Assembly (NCBI RefSeq): GCF_021462525.1
Contig: NZ_JAKEDT010000001.1
Span: 1 to 55,930 of the forward strand
Reading direction: 5' to 3'
Source of the DNA: Thermus caliditerrae
GTDB taxonomy: Bacteria; Deinococcota; Deinococci; Deinococcales; Thermaceae
DNA length: 55,930 bases
In this document: piece by piece, positions 9,622 through 17,897 of the stretch
How the letters are laid out: every line of letters begins with the position of its first letter
Numbering within the stretch: position 1 is the stretch's first letter
Program-made: the position numbers and the translations under genes
The notes under the pieces: model-generated
Told to the model about the DNA's origin: nothing
The model's database searches: none
What the model saw: only the letters and a program-made list of their open reading frames with translations

Positions 9622-10407
9622 GCGCAAGACCCCGCCCACCAGGCGCTGGCGCACCCGGCCCGCCAGGAGGAGGAGGCCAAAGAGGATGGCCCCAGGGCGC
9701 GGGGGGTCGCCGGGCACGTAAACGTCCACAGGCACCACCCGGTCCACCCCGCCCACCACCTCGGGGCTACCCGCAAACACCCCGCCGGAGATAGCCTCGT
9801 TGCCCACGGCCACCACCCCCTTGGGCTCGGGCACGGCCTCGTAGGTGCGCCGGAGGGCCTCAGCCATGTTGCGGCTCACCGGGCCCGTGACCAAGAGGGC
9901 GTCGGCGTGCCGGGGCGAGGCCACCACGGAAAAGCCGAACCGCCCCATGTCGTTGAAGGGGTTGCCCGCAAGGGCCACCTCCGAGTCCGCAAGGCCTGTG
10001 TCCCCAGCGCTCACCTCCCGGAAGGCCAGGGTAGGGAGGGCCAGCTCGGGGCGCGGCGGGGGCGGGGGACCGGGGTCCAGGAAGGTGCCGCGCTCCAGGT
10101 CCACCCGCTGAACCAGGTCCTCCTTACGGGTCACGGCCACCTCCAGGCGCTTCATCTCCCCCACCGCCTCGGGGCGGGCCAGGGCGCAGCGCCCGCAGCC
10201 CACACAACGGGCCAGGTCCAGGCCGAAGGTCCGCCCCTCCCGGAAGAAGGCCCCGCTGGGACAAAGGCCAAGGAGCGCCTCCTGTGCTTCCTCCGTGAGG
10301 CCCTCGGGGCGCAGGAGGGGGTAGCCGAAGGCGTGGTCCGGCACCCTGAGGAGGTCCTCGAGGGACCGGGCCAAACGACCGATGCGCAAGGTTTGCATTA
10401 GGCTCAT
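9619..10407 (-). CDS. hyfI: Hydrogenase-4/NuoB-like small subunit fused to a ferredoxin remnant, N2 cysteines absent
   Basis: The 262-residue product joins two modules. Residues 1-115 resemble a HyfH/NuoI ferredoxin, with cysteines at 49 (LCPSGAF), 68, 71 and 74 (CVGCGRC). In a two-cluster ferredoxin these are exactly the ligands of one cluster; the other four positions are gone (ALARP replaces the usual CP). Residues 116-262 match HyfI/NuoB, including SPRHADALLVTGPVSRN and GGVDRVVPVDVYVPG. All four N2-type ligands are replaced: Ala140, Glu143, Glu204 and Asp234 (GDPPRP for GCPPRP). The fold is clear; function as a hydrogenase small subunit is not possible by the known mechanism. ATG at 10407, last structural gene of the operon. 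Confidence 0.85.
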   Translation of the reverse strand: MSLMQTLRIGRLARSLEDLLRVPDHAFGYPLLRPEGLTEEAQEALLGLCPSGAFFREGRTFGLDLARCVGCGRCALARPEAVGEMKRLEVAVTRKEDLVQRVDLERGTFLDPGPPPPPRPELALPTLAFREVSAGDTGLADSEVALAGNPFNDMGRFGFSVVASPRHADALLVTGPVSRNMAEALRRTYEAVPEPKGVVAVGNEAISGGVFAGSPEVVGGVDRVVPVDVYVPGDPPRPGAILFGLLLLAGRVRQRLVGGVLR

Positions 10408-10414
10408 ATTCCCC

Positions 10415-11725
10415 CTAAAGGTCGTTGCCCGCGTAGGACAGGTCGAAGGACTTGTTGCAGAGGGGAAAGTCGGGCAGGCCTTCCCCCCGTACCGCCAGCT
10501 CCAAGGCCCGCCAGTTCTTGAAGGAGGGATCCACCCCTTCGGCCAAGGCCACCTTTCCCCCCGCCACCCGCACGAACCAGAAGACCTCCCCCCGCCCCGC
10601 CTCCACCCGGGCCATGGCCTCCCCGTCCCCGGGGGGCAGGTCCTGGGCCAAAGGGCCCTCGGGAAGATGGGTGAGGAAGTGAAGGGCATAGTCCAGGGCC
10701 TGCAGGGTTTCCTCCGCGTAGACCTGGGCCCGGGCCAGGACGTCCCCCCCCTGGCGCACCACCGGCTGGAAGCTCAAGTAGGCGGGGTCGTCCTGCCGGA
10801 GGTCGCGGGCCACCCCGCTGGCCCGGGCGGTGGGCCCCACGAAGCCCAAGGCCTCGGCCTCCACCCGGCGCACCACCCCTACGTAGCGCATCCGGTCCAG
10901 CACCTGGGGGTGCTTGAGGAGCCGGGGCAGGAGGCGGGCCAGCTCCTCCCGGTAAAGAGCCAAGGCGGAGAGGTCGGGCCGCCCTTCCCGCCACACCCCT
11001 CCCACCCGGAGGAAGTTGCGCCCGTAGCGGTGTCCGGTGAGGCGGTCCAGCTCCCCTTGGAGGAGGGCCCGGATGCGCCCCACCTGGGTGGACCCGTAGG
11101 CGTAGCCGATGTCGGTGAAAAGCCCCGCCAGGTGCCCAAGGTGCCCGAAGGCCCGCTCCAGCTCCAAGGCCGCCCGGCGCAGGGCATGTGCCCGGGGCGG
11201 AGCCTTCCGCCCCAAGGCTTCCTCCCAGGCCTGGGCGAAGGCCAGAGCGTGGGCCAGGGGCTCACTCCCTGCGCGCTCCACCAAGAGGAGGGCGGCCTCA
11301 GGACCCTTGCCCGGGAGGAGGGCCAAAAGGCCCCGGTGCTGGTAGCCCAGGCGGATTTCCAGGTTCACGATCCGCTCCCCCAGGACGCTGAAGCGGAAGT
11401 GGCCAGGCTCAATGATGCCGGCGTGCACCGGACCTACGGGCACCTCGTGCAGTTCCTTGAACGCGCGGAAGGCGAAGGGCAGGTCGTGCCGACGCAAGGG
11501 CTTTGGGTTCGGATGCCCTTCCGGGGTGTACCCCCGCTCCCAGAGGGCCCGCTCCCACCAGTCCATGGCGGGGAACTCCGCGGCCAGGCTGGGGAAGCGC
11601 CTTCCCTCTCCCAAGTGAAACACCCTCACGTCCCGCCCCACCTCCGCCACCAAAACCACCCCCTCCCCGTCGGGAAAGAGGGCCACGGGGCGCCCCTCCC
11701 TCAAGGCTTCCTTCACCGCGTCCAC
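10415..11725 (-). CDS. hyfG: HyfG/NuoCD-like large subunit lacking NiFe ligands
   Basis: Fused 30-kDa/49-kDa-type subunit, 436 residues. The first 80 or so resemble NuoC/HycE-N (ending in GYTPEGHPNPKPLRR); the rest matches the large subunit, with VGPVHAGIIEPGHFRF and LGYQHRG (127-132). Where hydrogenases have ERICGxC, this protein has Glu150-Arg-Ala-Gly-Ser-Glu. The C-terminal DPCxxC is missing: the protein ends CNKSFDLSYAGNDL with one cysteine, 423. So no NiFe centre can form. The GTG at 11725 was chosen because GGAGG lies seven bases upstream; it overlaps hyfF by 13 bases. Confidence 0.87.
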   Translation of the reverse strand: MDAVKEALREGRPVALFPDGEGVVLVAEVGRDVRVFHLGEGRRFPSLAAEFPAMDWWERALWERGYTPEGHPNPKPLRRHDLPFAFRAFKELHEVPVGPVHAGIIEPGHFRFSVLGERIVNLEIRLGYQHRGLLALLPGKGPEAALLLVERAGSEPLAHALAFAQAWEEALGRKAPPRAHALRRAALELERAFGHLGHLAGLFTDIGYAYGSTQVGRIRALLQGELDRLTGHRYGRNFLRVGGVWREGRPDLSALALYREELARLLPRLLKHPQVLDRMRYVGVVRRVEAEALGFVGPTARASGVARDLRQDDPAYLSFQPVVRQGGDVLARAQVYAEETLQALDYALHFLTHLPEGPLAQDLPPGDGEAMARVEAGRGEVFWFVRVAGGKVALAEGVDPSFKNWRALELAVRGEGLPDFPLCNKSFDLSYAGNDL

Positions 11726-13059
11726 AGCACCACCTCCAGGGCCTGGAAGACCTCCACCGGCGGGCGGACCCCCAGGAGGAAGAGCACCGCCAGAAGCAGC
11801 CACAACGCCCACAGGTCCAGCCCCTGGGCTTTCCAGGGGCGGCCCGGCCCAAAGCCCATCTGGGTCATGGGGCCGAGGAGGCCCGCAAAGGCCAAGCCCA
11901 GCCCCACCAGGTACCAAGCCGCCAGCAGAGGGTAGCGCATGGCGGCCTCCACCGCCTTGAACTCCGCAAAGAAGAGGGGGAAAGGAGGAAGCCCCCCCAA
12001 GGCCGCCAGGGCCAGGACGAAGGGTACCCCCAAAGCGGGGAGGGAACGGAAAAGCCCCCCCACCCGCCCCACCTCCTTGGCGTGGCTGAGGGCCAGGATG
12101 CCGCTTGCGCCCAGAAAGGCCAGGGTCTTGGCCAGGGAGTGGGCCAGGGTGTGGAAGAGGGCCAGCCAAGGCAGGCCCAGGCCCAGGGCGAAAACCGCCA
12201 AGCCCATGTGCTCCATGCTGGAGTAGGCCAGAAGGCGCTTGTACTCCTTCTGCCCGTAAAGGAAAAACCCCGCCGCCAGAAGGCTCAGAAGGCCGAAGGC
12301 CAAGAGGAGGCCGGAGGCGAAGGGAAAGAGCCCTGCGGCCTGCATGAGGGCGGTGTAGCGCAAGAGGGCGTAGAAGGCCACGTTGAGGAGGGTTCCGGAA
12401 AGCAGGGCCGAGGCCGGCCCTGGGGCCTCGGCGTGGGCGTCTGGGAGCCAAGCCTGCAGGGGGAAAAGCCCCACTTTGGTGCCGAAGCCCACCAGGAGGA
12501 GGGCGAAGGCCAGCTTGAGCCCCTCAGGGTTGGCGCTCCCCACCAGGGCCCGGGCCTCCCGCCAGTCCAAGGTGGCCCCCGAGAGAAGGGCGTAGACCAG
12601 GATCACCCCGATCAGCCCCAGGGCGATGCCCACACTCCCCAGCATGAGGTACTTCCAGGTGGCCTCGAGGGCCCTCGCTCCCCCCTTGTGGTACACGAGA
12701 AGGGCCGAGGCCAGGGTGGAGCCCTCCACGAAGATCCAGAGCACCCCCAGGTTGTGGGCCAAATAGGCCCCGTGGGCCGCCCCCAGAAAGAGGCCCCCCG
12801 CCCAGTAGAAGCGCCAGGCCTCCTCCTCGCTGAAGTAGCCCCGGGCGAAGAGGGCGATGAGGGCGAAAAGAAGGTCGGTGAGCATGAGGTAGAAAAGGCC
12901 CACCCCATCCAGCCGGAAGGGGCCCGCCATCTGGCCCAGAAGGAGGGGGGCCAGGAGGGCGGAGAGGATTGGGAGCAGCACCGAAAGCCGCACCAGCGCC
13001 CCCTTATCCCGGCGGCCCAGGAAGACCAAAAGGGGTAGCAACAGGAGCCCGTAGAGCAT
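11713..13059 (-). CDS. hyfF: Antiporter-like membrane subunit, HyfF/NuoN type
   Basis: Proton-channel subunit of the complex I/Mrp antiporter superfamily, 448 residues, about 14 transmembrane helices. The key charged residues are present: Glu in WIFVEGSTLASALLV, Lys in GFGTKVGLFPLQAWLPDAH, and the Lys-rich broken-helix motif KEYKRLLAYSSMEHMG. It begins three bases after the hyfE stop. Retained channel residues suggest selection for ion translocation although the redox arm is depleted of cofactors. It could be labelled proton-conducting transporter subunit. Confidence 0.87.
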   Translation of the reverse strand: MLYGLLLLPLLVFLGRRDKGALVRLSVLLPILSALLAPLLLGQMAGPFRLDGVGLFYLMLTDLLFALIALFARGYFSEEEAWRFYWAGGLFLGAAHGAYLAHNLGVLWIFVEGSTLASALLVYHKGGARALEATWKYLMLGSVGIALGLIGVILVYALLSGATLDWREARALVGSANPEGLKLAFALLLVGFGTKVGLFPLQAWLPDAHAEAPGPASALLSGTLLNVAFYALLRYTALMQAAGLFPFASGLLLAFGLLSLLAAGFFLYGQKEYKRLLAYSSMEHMGLAVFALGLGLPWLALFHTLAHSLAKTLAFLGASGILALSHAKEVGRVGGLFRSLPALGVPFVLALAALGGLPPFPLFFAEFKAVEAAMRYPLLAAWYLVGLGLAFAGLLGPMTQMGFGPGRPWKAQGLDLWALWLLLAVLFLLGVRPPVEVFQALEVVLWTR

Positions 13060-13062
13060 CCC

Positions 13063-13695
13063 CTACCCCCTCAGGGCCCGCATGCGGGCGGTGTCCACGT
13101 GGCCCATCTCCCCCTTGATGCGGAAGATGAGAACCCCCGCCAGGAAGACGGCGGCGAAGGCGTCCAGGGCTACCCCCAGCTCCACGAAGAGGGGCAGGCC
13201 GTGGCTCTCGGAGAGGGCCAACAAGAAAACCCCATTCTCTAGGGCCAAAAAGCCCAACACCTGGCTGATGGCCTTCTTCCGGCTCACCATGGAGAGCATC
13301 CCCAGGAGGACCAGGGAGAGGGCCACCGGAACCCCTTGGGGCAGGGGGGCCTCCGGCAGGACAAAAACCGCTCCCACCCGAAAGGCCAAGGCTATGAGAA
13401 GGCCTGCCAGAAGGAGGGAGAAGGAAACGGAAAGGTACCCCTCTACCTCGTGGCTCACCTCGAGGCGGTCCAGGAGCCAGAAGAGGTACCAGGGAATGGC
13501 CACCCCCTTGAGGACGAAAAGGGCCAGCCCCGCCAGCACGAAGTGGAGCTCCCCCTTGGCCAGTCCAAAGGAAACCAGAGCCAAGAGCACGTTCTGCAAG
13601 GCGTAAAGGCGGATGACCGCATCCAGGCTCCTGCGGCTCACCATCAGGAAGCCCGTGGCCAACACCGCCAGCACCAGCGTGTTCACAACTTCCAT
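13063..13695 (-). CDS. hyfE: HyfE-like membrane subunit (NuoK-related)
   Basis: A 210-residue integral membrane protein with about six helices, resembling hydrogenase-4 component E, whose C-terminal part is related to NuoK/MrpC. Recognisable segments are LYALQNVLLALVSFGLAKG near residue 30 and MVSRKKAISQVLGFLALENG near residue 140. Glu in LALENG corresponds to the buried glutamate of NuoK-like subunits. It overlaps hyfC by 13 bases and is followed at once by hyfF. Confidence 0.85.
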   Translation of the reverse strand: MEVVNTLVLAVLATGFLMVSRRSLDAVIRLYALQNVLLALVSFGLAKGELHFVLAGLALFVLKGVAIPWYLFWLLDRLEVSHEVEGYLSVSFSLLLAGLLIALAFRVGAVFVLPEAPLPQGVPVALSLVLLGMLSMVSRKKAISQVLGFLALENGVFLLALSESHGLPLFVELGVALDAFAAVFLAGVLIFRIKGEMGHVDTARMRALRG

Positions 13696-14537
13696 ATCGC
13701 CCCCAAAAGCGCCAGCACCCCAAAGAGGGTGTTGTAGGAAAGAAAGTCGGGAAGCCTCAGGTAGCGGAGCTTCACCCCAAAGGTTTCCAAGTAGCCCAAG
13801 GCCAGCGCCCAGGCCAAAACCACCCCCATGAAGACCAAGACCTTGGGACCGGGAAGCAGGAGGGCCATGAGGCCCGCGTAGAAGAGCATTTTCACCGAGG
13901 CGGCCAGCTCGTAAAGGGCCAGCAAGGGCCCCCCGTGGTCCAGGAGCTGGGCCTCGTGGACCATGGTGAGCTCCAAGTGGGTGGTGGGATCGTCCACGGG
14001 CATCCGCGCCCCTTCCGCCAGCAGGGCCACCGCCAAGGAGGCCAGCACCAGGAGGAGGACCAGGGCGTTCTCCGGCCCCAGCACCGGCAGGCCCGCTAGG
14101 CCTAAGCCCTCTCCCGCCAACGCCGCCGCTCCCAAGGCCATGAGGGTCCCCGGCTCCGCCAGGATGGTCACCAAGCCCTCCCGGTAGCTTCCCTGGGCCC
14201 CGAAGGCGCTCCCCGTGTCCAAGGCGGCCAGCATCTGGAAAAACCGCCCCAGGTTGAGGAGGTAAAGGGCCACCAGGAAGTCCCCGGCGAAGCTTAGGCC
14301 GGGAAGCAGGGGCAGGAAGAGGGCTGCGGCCAGGGCGCCCAAAAGGGCTAAGGTGGGCCCCAGGAGGAAGACCGGGGTGCTGAGGCCAGGCCTCACCCAG
14401 GCCTTGCTCAGAAGCTTAGCCAGGTTGCGGTACTCCAGAAGGGGGCTTGCCCCCTGTCGGTGGGTGAGCCGGGCCTTCAGCCACTTCACGCTCCCGCTGA
14501 AGAGGGGGGCCAGAAGGAGGAACAAAAGCGCCGTCAT
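13683..14537 (-). CDS. hyfC: HyfC/NuoH-like membrane subunit
   Basis: Complex I subunit-1 family protein, 284 residues and about eight transmembrane helices; this subunit connects the quinone/redox arm to the antiporter subunits. Characteristic sequences are EYRNLAKLLSK near residue 36 and the cytoplasmic loop PVDDPTTHLELTMVHEAQ (about 185-202), almost identical in pattern to HycD/HyfC. The start overlaps the hyfB stop (ATGA). Slightly shorter than E. coli HyfC. Confidence 0.88.
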   Translation of the reverse strand: MTALLFLLLAPLFSGSVKWLKARLTHRQGASPLLEYRNLAKLLSKAWVRPGLSTPVFLLGPTLALLGALAAALFLPLLPGLSFAGDFLVALYLLNLGRFFQMLAALDTGSAFGAQGSYREGLVTILAEPGTLMALGAAALAGEGLGLAGLPVLGPENALVLLLVLASLAVALLAEGARMPVDDPTTHLELTMVHEAQLLDHGGPLLALYELAASVKMLFYAGLMALLLPGPKVLVFMGVVLAWALALGYLETFGVKLRYLRLPDFLSYNTLFGVLALLGAIWKL

Positions 14538-16192
14538 AGGAGCACCACCCCCATCACCACCACCAGGGTGAGGAGCTGCAGGAGAAGGTAAAAGTGCAGG
14601 CTTCCCGACTGCAGGGCCTGCACCAGGCGGGTGGCCCAGCCAAACCCCTCCCCCACCCCCTGGTAAACCCGCTCCAGGGGCTCGTCCAGCTCTGGCCTCT
14701 CCCCCACCTTTAGGCGCAGGAAGGGAAAGAGGCGCAAAGCGGGCTCGGAGAAGCCCAGGGCGTTTGGCTGCATCCTGGGGGTCAGGGGTTGGAAGCCGCA
14801 GTCCCAGGTGCCGTAGGAGCGGCTGGGCCTGGGGTCAAGCCAGCGGTAAAGCCCAAAGGCAAGCGCCAGGAGAACCCACAGGGCCCAGCTGGGGTAAAGC
14901 CCCTGGCCCAGGGGGCGCAGGAACTCCTGCGGGAAGAGGCTCAGGCCCACAAGGATAACCGCCAAGACCAGGAGGCCGAACCTCATGCCCGGGCCCAGGT
15001 GCAAGGCTACGTTTCCTCGGGGTGCGCCCAGAAAGGCCAGCCCGAAAAGCCGCACGTAGAAGTAAAGGGCCAGAGCCCCCACCAGGGCCAAAGCCCCCAC
15101 GCCCAGGGGGAGGAGGCCCGGGGCAAAGAGGAACCCCTGGTAGAGGAGCCACTCTGCGGCAAAGACCGCTCCGGGAGGCAAGCCCGCCCCCACCGCCATA
15201 CCCAGCAAGACGAGACCTCCCAAAAGGGGCATCCGGTGCCAAAGCCCCCCCAGGCGGGAGACCTGCCTTTCGGACAGGGCCCCCGAGCCGAGAAAGAGAA
15301 GCCCCTTGAAGAGGGCGTGCCCCACCTGGTGCAGGAAGAAAGCCCCCAGGAAGAGGACCTTCCCGGTGAGGAAGTACCCCCCCAGGGCGGCCAGCATGAG
15401 CCCCAGGTTCTCCACGCTGGAGTAGGCCAGGGCTCCCTTTAGGTCTTCCTCCGCCAGACCCCGTACCAAGGCGTACACCGCCCCAAAGAGCCCCAGGAGA
15501 ACCAGGGCAAAGCCCACCCACACCGGAGGAGGACCGAACCAGGTTTGGGCTTGGAAGAGGCCGTAAAGGCCCAGCTTGGTCATGGCCCCAGAGAGCAAGG
15601 CGGAAACTGGGCTGATGGCCACGGGGTGGGCCCGGGGAAGCCAGAGGTGGAAGGGAAAAAGGGCGGCTTTGACGCCGAAGCCCACCAGGAGGCCCGCCCA
15701 GATCCAGTCAGGTCCCAGATGCCCCTGCCCCAGAAAAGCCAGGTACAGCCCGGCCCCGGAGAGGCGGCTGGCCAGGAAAAAGGCCCTGGCCCCTGCCTGG
15801 GCCTTGGGCCCCTCGAGGGCCACCAGGAGGTAACCCAGCAGGGCCATCCCCTCCCAGAAGAAGAGGAAGGGTAACCCAGGGGGCGCCTGGGCCACCCCCA
15901 CCATGGCCAAGAGAAAGAGGGGCACCAAGAAGGCATAGACCGGGGCCTCCTTGGGGTGGTGGCCCAGGTACTCGGGTACGTAGGAGGCAAGGGCCATGGT
16001 GAGCAGGCCCAGTAGGTGCAGGAAGACCCCGGCGGCGCTCCCATCCCCATACCACATGCCCCCCCCTGCCTGCACCAAGGTGGCCCCACCCAGCCCCAGC
16101 AGGAGGGCGTAGCCCCCGCTCCCCCAAGCGCGCAGGCCCACGAGGGAGGCCCCCACCAGGGCCAAAGCGCTGACCATCACCCCCTCGCTCAC
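14534..16192 (-). CDS. hyfB: Antiporter-like membrane subunit, HyfB/HycC type
   Basis: Second antiporter-like subunit, 552 residues, about 15 helices and a C-terminal cytoplasmic stretch with YGTWDCGFQP, a HyfB/HycC hallmark. The channel Glu (FFWEGMALLGYLLVAL), Lys (GFGVKAALFPFHLWLPRAH) and the AYSSVENLG motif are intact. GTG start at 16192 overlapping the ArsR stop (GTGA), so it is translated directly behind the regulator. With hyfC, hyfE and hyfF it forms a complete proton-pumping membrane arm. Confidence 0.88.
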   Translation of the reverse strand: MSEGVMVSALALVGASLVGLRAWGSGGYALLLGLGGATLVQAGGGMWYGDGSAAGVFLHLLGLLTMALASYVPEYLGHHPKEAPVYAFLVPLFLLAMVGVAQAPPGLPFLFFWEGMALLGYLLVALEGPKAQAGARAFFLASRLSGAGLYLAFLGQGHLGPDWIWAGLLVGFGVKAALFPFHLWLPRAHPVAISPVSALLSGAMTKLGLYGLFQAQTWFGPPPVWVGFALVLLGLFGAVYALVRGLAEEDLKGALAYSSVENLGLMLAALGGYFLTGKVLFLGAFFLHQVGHALFKGLLFLGSGALSERQVSRLGGLWHRMPLLGGLVLLGMAVGAGLPPGAVFAAEWLLYQGFLFAPGLLPLGVGALALVGALALYFYVRLFGLAFLGAPRGNVALHLGPGMRFGLLVLAVILVGLSLFPQEFLRPLGQGLYPSWALWVLLALAFGLYRWLDPRPSRSYGTWDCGFQPLTPRMQPNALGFSEPALRLFPFLRLKVGERPELDEPLERVYQGVGEGFGWATRLVQALQSGSLHFYLLLQLLTLVVVMGVVLL

Positions 16193-16518
16193 GCTTCCTC
16201 CTTCAAAGCGGCCAGGCGGTCCCTCTCGGCCTCGAGGTGCCGCGCGAAGATACGGCGCCCCAAATCCAAAAAGGCGTAGACCTCGGGGTCCCGCGGGCGG
16301 TAGTAGACCATCTGCCCCTCTCGCCTAGCCTCCACCAGCCCCCTTTCCCTCAGCAGGGCCAGTTGGCGGGAAAGAGCGGACTGGGGCACCGAAAGCTCCC
16401 GCTGAAGGGAGGACACCGACCTCTCGCCTTCCCGAAGAGCGTCCAGGATGGCCAGGCGCAAGGGATGAGCCAGAGCCTTGAAGAACTCCGCCTTGTACCG
16501 GTGGAGGGCGCTAGGCAT
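16189..16518 (-). CDS. ArsR-family transcriptional regulator without cysteines
   Basis: Winged-helix repressor of 109 residues. The ArsR pattern is clear: FFKALAHPLRLAILDALREG (12-31), SVPQSALSRQLALLRERGLV as recognition helix region, and the wing EGQMVYYRPRD. The protein has no cysteine at all, so the metal- or persulphide-sensing sites of ArsR, BigR or SqrR are absent; the signal is unknown. AGGAGG sits four bases before the ATG. It is the first gene of the hydrogenase-like operon and probably controls it and itself. Confidence 0.9.
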   Translation of the reverse strand: MPSALHRYKAEFFKALAHPLRLAILDALREGERSVSSLQRELSVPQSALSRQLALLRERGLVEARREGQMVYYRPRDPEVYAFLDLGRRIFARHLEAERDRLAALKEEA

Positions 16519-16531
16519 ATAGCCTCCTATG

Positions 16532-16560
16532 GTTATATGCGCATAGCCACATATCTATAA
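16532..16560 (-). promoter_or_regulatory. Operon promoter with palindromic candidate operator
   Basis: On the minus strand TTATAG (16560-16555) and TATAAC (16537-16532) are 17 bases apart. The spacer ends in a perfect 10-base palindrome, TATGCGCATA (16536-16545), overlapping the -10. A further TTATA...TATAA inverted repeat spans 16533-16560. This is where an autoregulating ArsR protein would be expected to bind. Confidence 0.5.
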
Positions 16561-16625
16561 CCTTAGGTTCCCCTGTCCCCTTCGTCAAGGCAAGCGGTGG
16601 TATCATGGCCCTCTAGCGGTCCACC

Positions 16626-17486
16626 ATGAGCGCATCGGCCTTCCTCCTGCGCACCCGCGCCCCTGGCCCCCAAGAGGTCATCCTCCCCTTGCCCCAGGAT
16701 CTTCCTGGCCAAAGGGTCTGGGACCTCGCCCTCTCCAAGAAGCCCTTGGAGGCCTACGACCACCGGGGCAACCTCCTGGCCCGTTTCCAACTGGAGCCTG
16801 GCGAGGTGCTGGAAGCCCGCTTCCGCCTCGAGGCCTCCCCCCTCCGCTCCGCCCCCCCTTGGCGGGACCTCCTCCTGCGGGAACCCCCCGAGGCCTGGCC
16901 GGGGATCCTGGCCCACCGGGGGCACCGGGTGGAGCGGGCCCTGGGCTTCCTCCTCTCGGGAAGGCCCCACGCCTGGTTCCTGGTGGACGGCCTCCCCCTG
17001 GACCCCCTCCTCTTCCAGGAACTGGGGGAGAACCCCGCCCGCCTCCTCCCCCTGGGGGTGGCCCCCGACCCTACCCTCTACCTGGGAGGACACGAGGGGA
17101 AGAGGCTTCTCCTCCTCCGCGCCCCCTGGCCTGGGGAGGCGGAGGCCCTTTGGCAGGAGCTCCGCCCCCTGGGATGGGACCCCTTGCCCCTGGCCCGGGG
17201 TCTGGCCTTCGCGGCCCTGGGGCTTTCCGCCCTGGGCTTCCCCACCGGTCCTTGGCCCTACCTGCCCTATCTGGGACTTCTTGCCCTGCGCCAGGGAAGG
17301 CCCTTGAAAGAGCTTTTCCTGCGAAGCCCGCGCTTCGCTTTGGAAAGCCTCTTCTTCCACGCCTTCGCCCTCTCGGTAACCATGAACCCCAGGCCGGAGC
17401 TCGGCCTGGGGTACTTGGCCCTCTTCCTCTTGAACCGGCTCACGCCTTCTTCCGGAGCTCCTGGAGGATCTCCCGAAGAAGCTTGA
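16626..17486 (+). CDS. Unknown protein with hydrophobic C-terminus
   Basis: I do not recognise this 286-residue protein. It starts with MSASAFLLRTRAPGP, has a proline- and leucine-rich soluble part to about residue 190 and two or three hydrophobic stretches after that (GLAFAALGLSALGF; the last 40 residues). Codon use matches its neighbours. A TATCAT box lies at 16601-16606, 19 bases before the ATG. Its final 47 bases overlap the convergent mscL gene. It is divergent from the ArsR-headed operon, but nothing shows a functional link. Confidence 0.65.
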   Translation: MSASAFLLRTRAPGPQEVILPLPQDLPGQRVWDLALSKKPLEAYDHRGNLLARFQLEPGEVLEARFRLEASPLRSAPPWRDLLLREPPEAWPGILAHRGHRVERALGFLLSGRPHAWFLVDGLPLDPLLFQELGENPARLLPLGVAPDPTLYLGGHEGKRLLLLRAPWPGEAEALWQELRPLGWDPLPLARGLAFAALGLSALGFPTGPWPYLPYLGLLALRQGRPLKELFLRSPRFALESLFFHAFALSVTMNPRPELGLGYLALFLLNRLTPSSGAPGGSPEEA

Positions 17487-17820
17487 CCTCCTCCGGGGGC
17501 TCGGGCGGCGGGGGCGGGGCGGCCTCCGCCTCCTTCTTGAGGCGCTTTTGCACCTCCTGCATGGGCACCACCACCAGGAAGTAGATGGCCGCCGCCACCA
17601 CCACGAAGTTCACCAGGGCGTTGATGAACTTGCCTATGGCCACGGGACCCAGCTTGAGGGCGGAAAAATCCGGGGCACCCCCCAGGGCGCCGATGAGGGG
17701 GGTGAGCACATCCCCCACCAGGGAGTTCACCACCTGGCCAAAGGCCCCGCCGATGATCACCGCCACCGCCAGGTCCACCACGTTGCCGCGCATCAAAAAG
17801 TCCTTAAACCCTTTCAGCAT
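17440..17820 (-). CDS. mscL: Large-conductance mechanosensitive channel
   Basis: Emergency osmotic release valve in the inner membrane. The 126-residue protein has the conserved N-terminal amphipathic helix and TM1 (MLKGFKDFLMRGNVVDLAVA, GGAFGQVVNSLV), a periplasmic loop, TM2 (NALVNFVVVAAAIYFLVVV) and a C-terminal helix (VKLLREILQELRKKA). The ATG at 17820 has GGGAGG seven bases upstream; the longer frame upstream of it is not family-like. Complete despite the overlap with the convergent gene. Confidence 0.95.
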   Translation of the reverse strand: MLKGFKDFLMRGNVVDLAVAVIIGGAFGQVVNSLVGDVLTPLIGALGGAPDFSALKLGPVAIGKFINALVNFVVVAAAIYFLVVVPMQEVQKRLKKEAEAAPPPPPEPPEEVKLLREILQELRKKA

Positions 17821-17866
17821 AATGCACCTCCCCAAACACCAAAGGCCCCATGCTCCGGGCTTTCCC

Positions 17867-17872
17867 ATTATA
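17867..17872 (-). promoter_or_regulatory. mscL -10 box
   Basis: A perfect TATAAT on the minus strand, about 45 bases before the mscL start codon. No clear -35 hexamer at the expected distance. Confidence 0.5.
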
Positions 17873-17897
17873 TGAAGCAACCCGGTGAAAACCCTGT

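Noticed and set aside
10382-13038. Long plus-strand frames over the hydrogenase-like operon
   Set aside because: They are the reverse-strand images of hyfF and hyfG, with Q-, G- and P-rich translations and no start signals.
9619-16192. Active hydrogenase-4 or formate hydrogenlyase
   Set aside because: Large subunit lacks both NiFe CxxC motifs and the small subunit lacks all N2 cysteines, and no maturation (hyp) or formate dehydrogenase gene is near.
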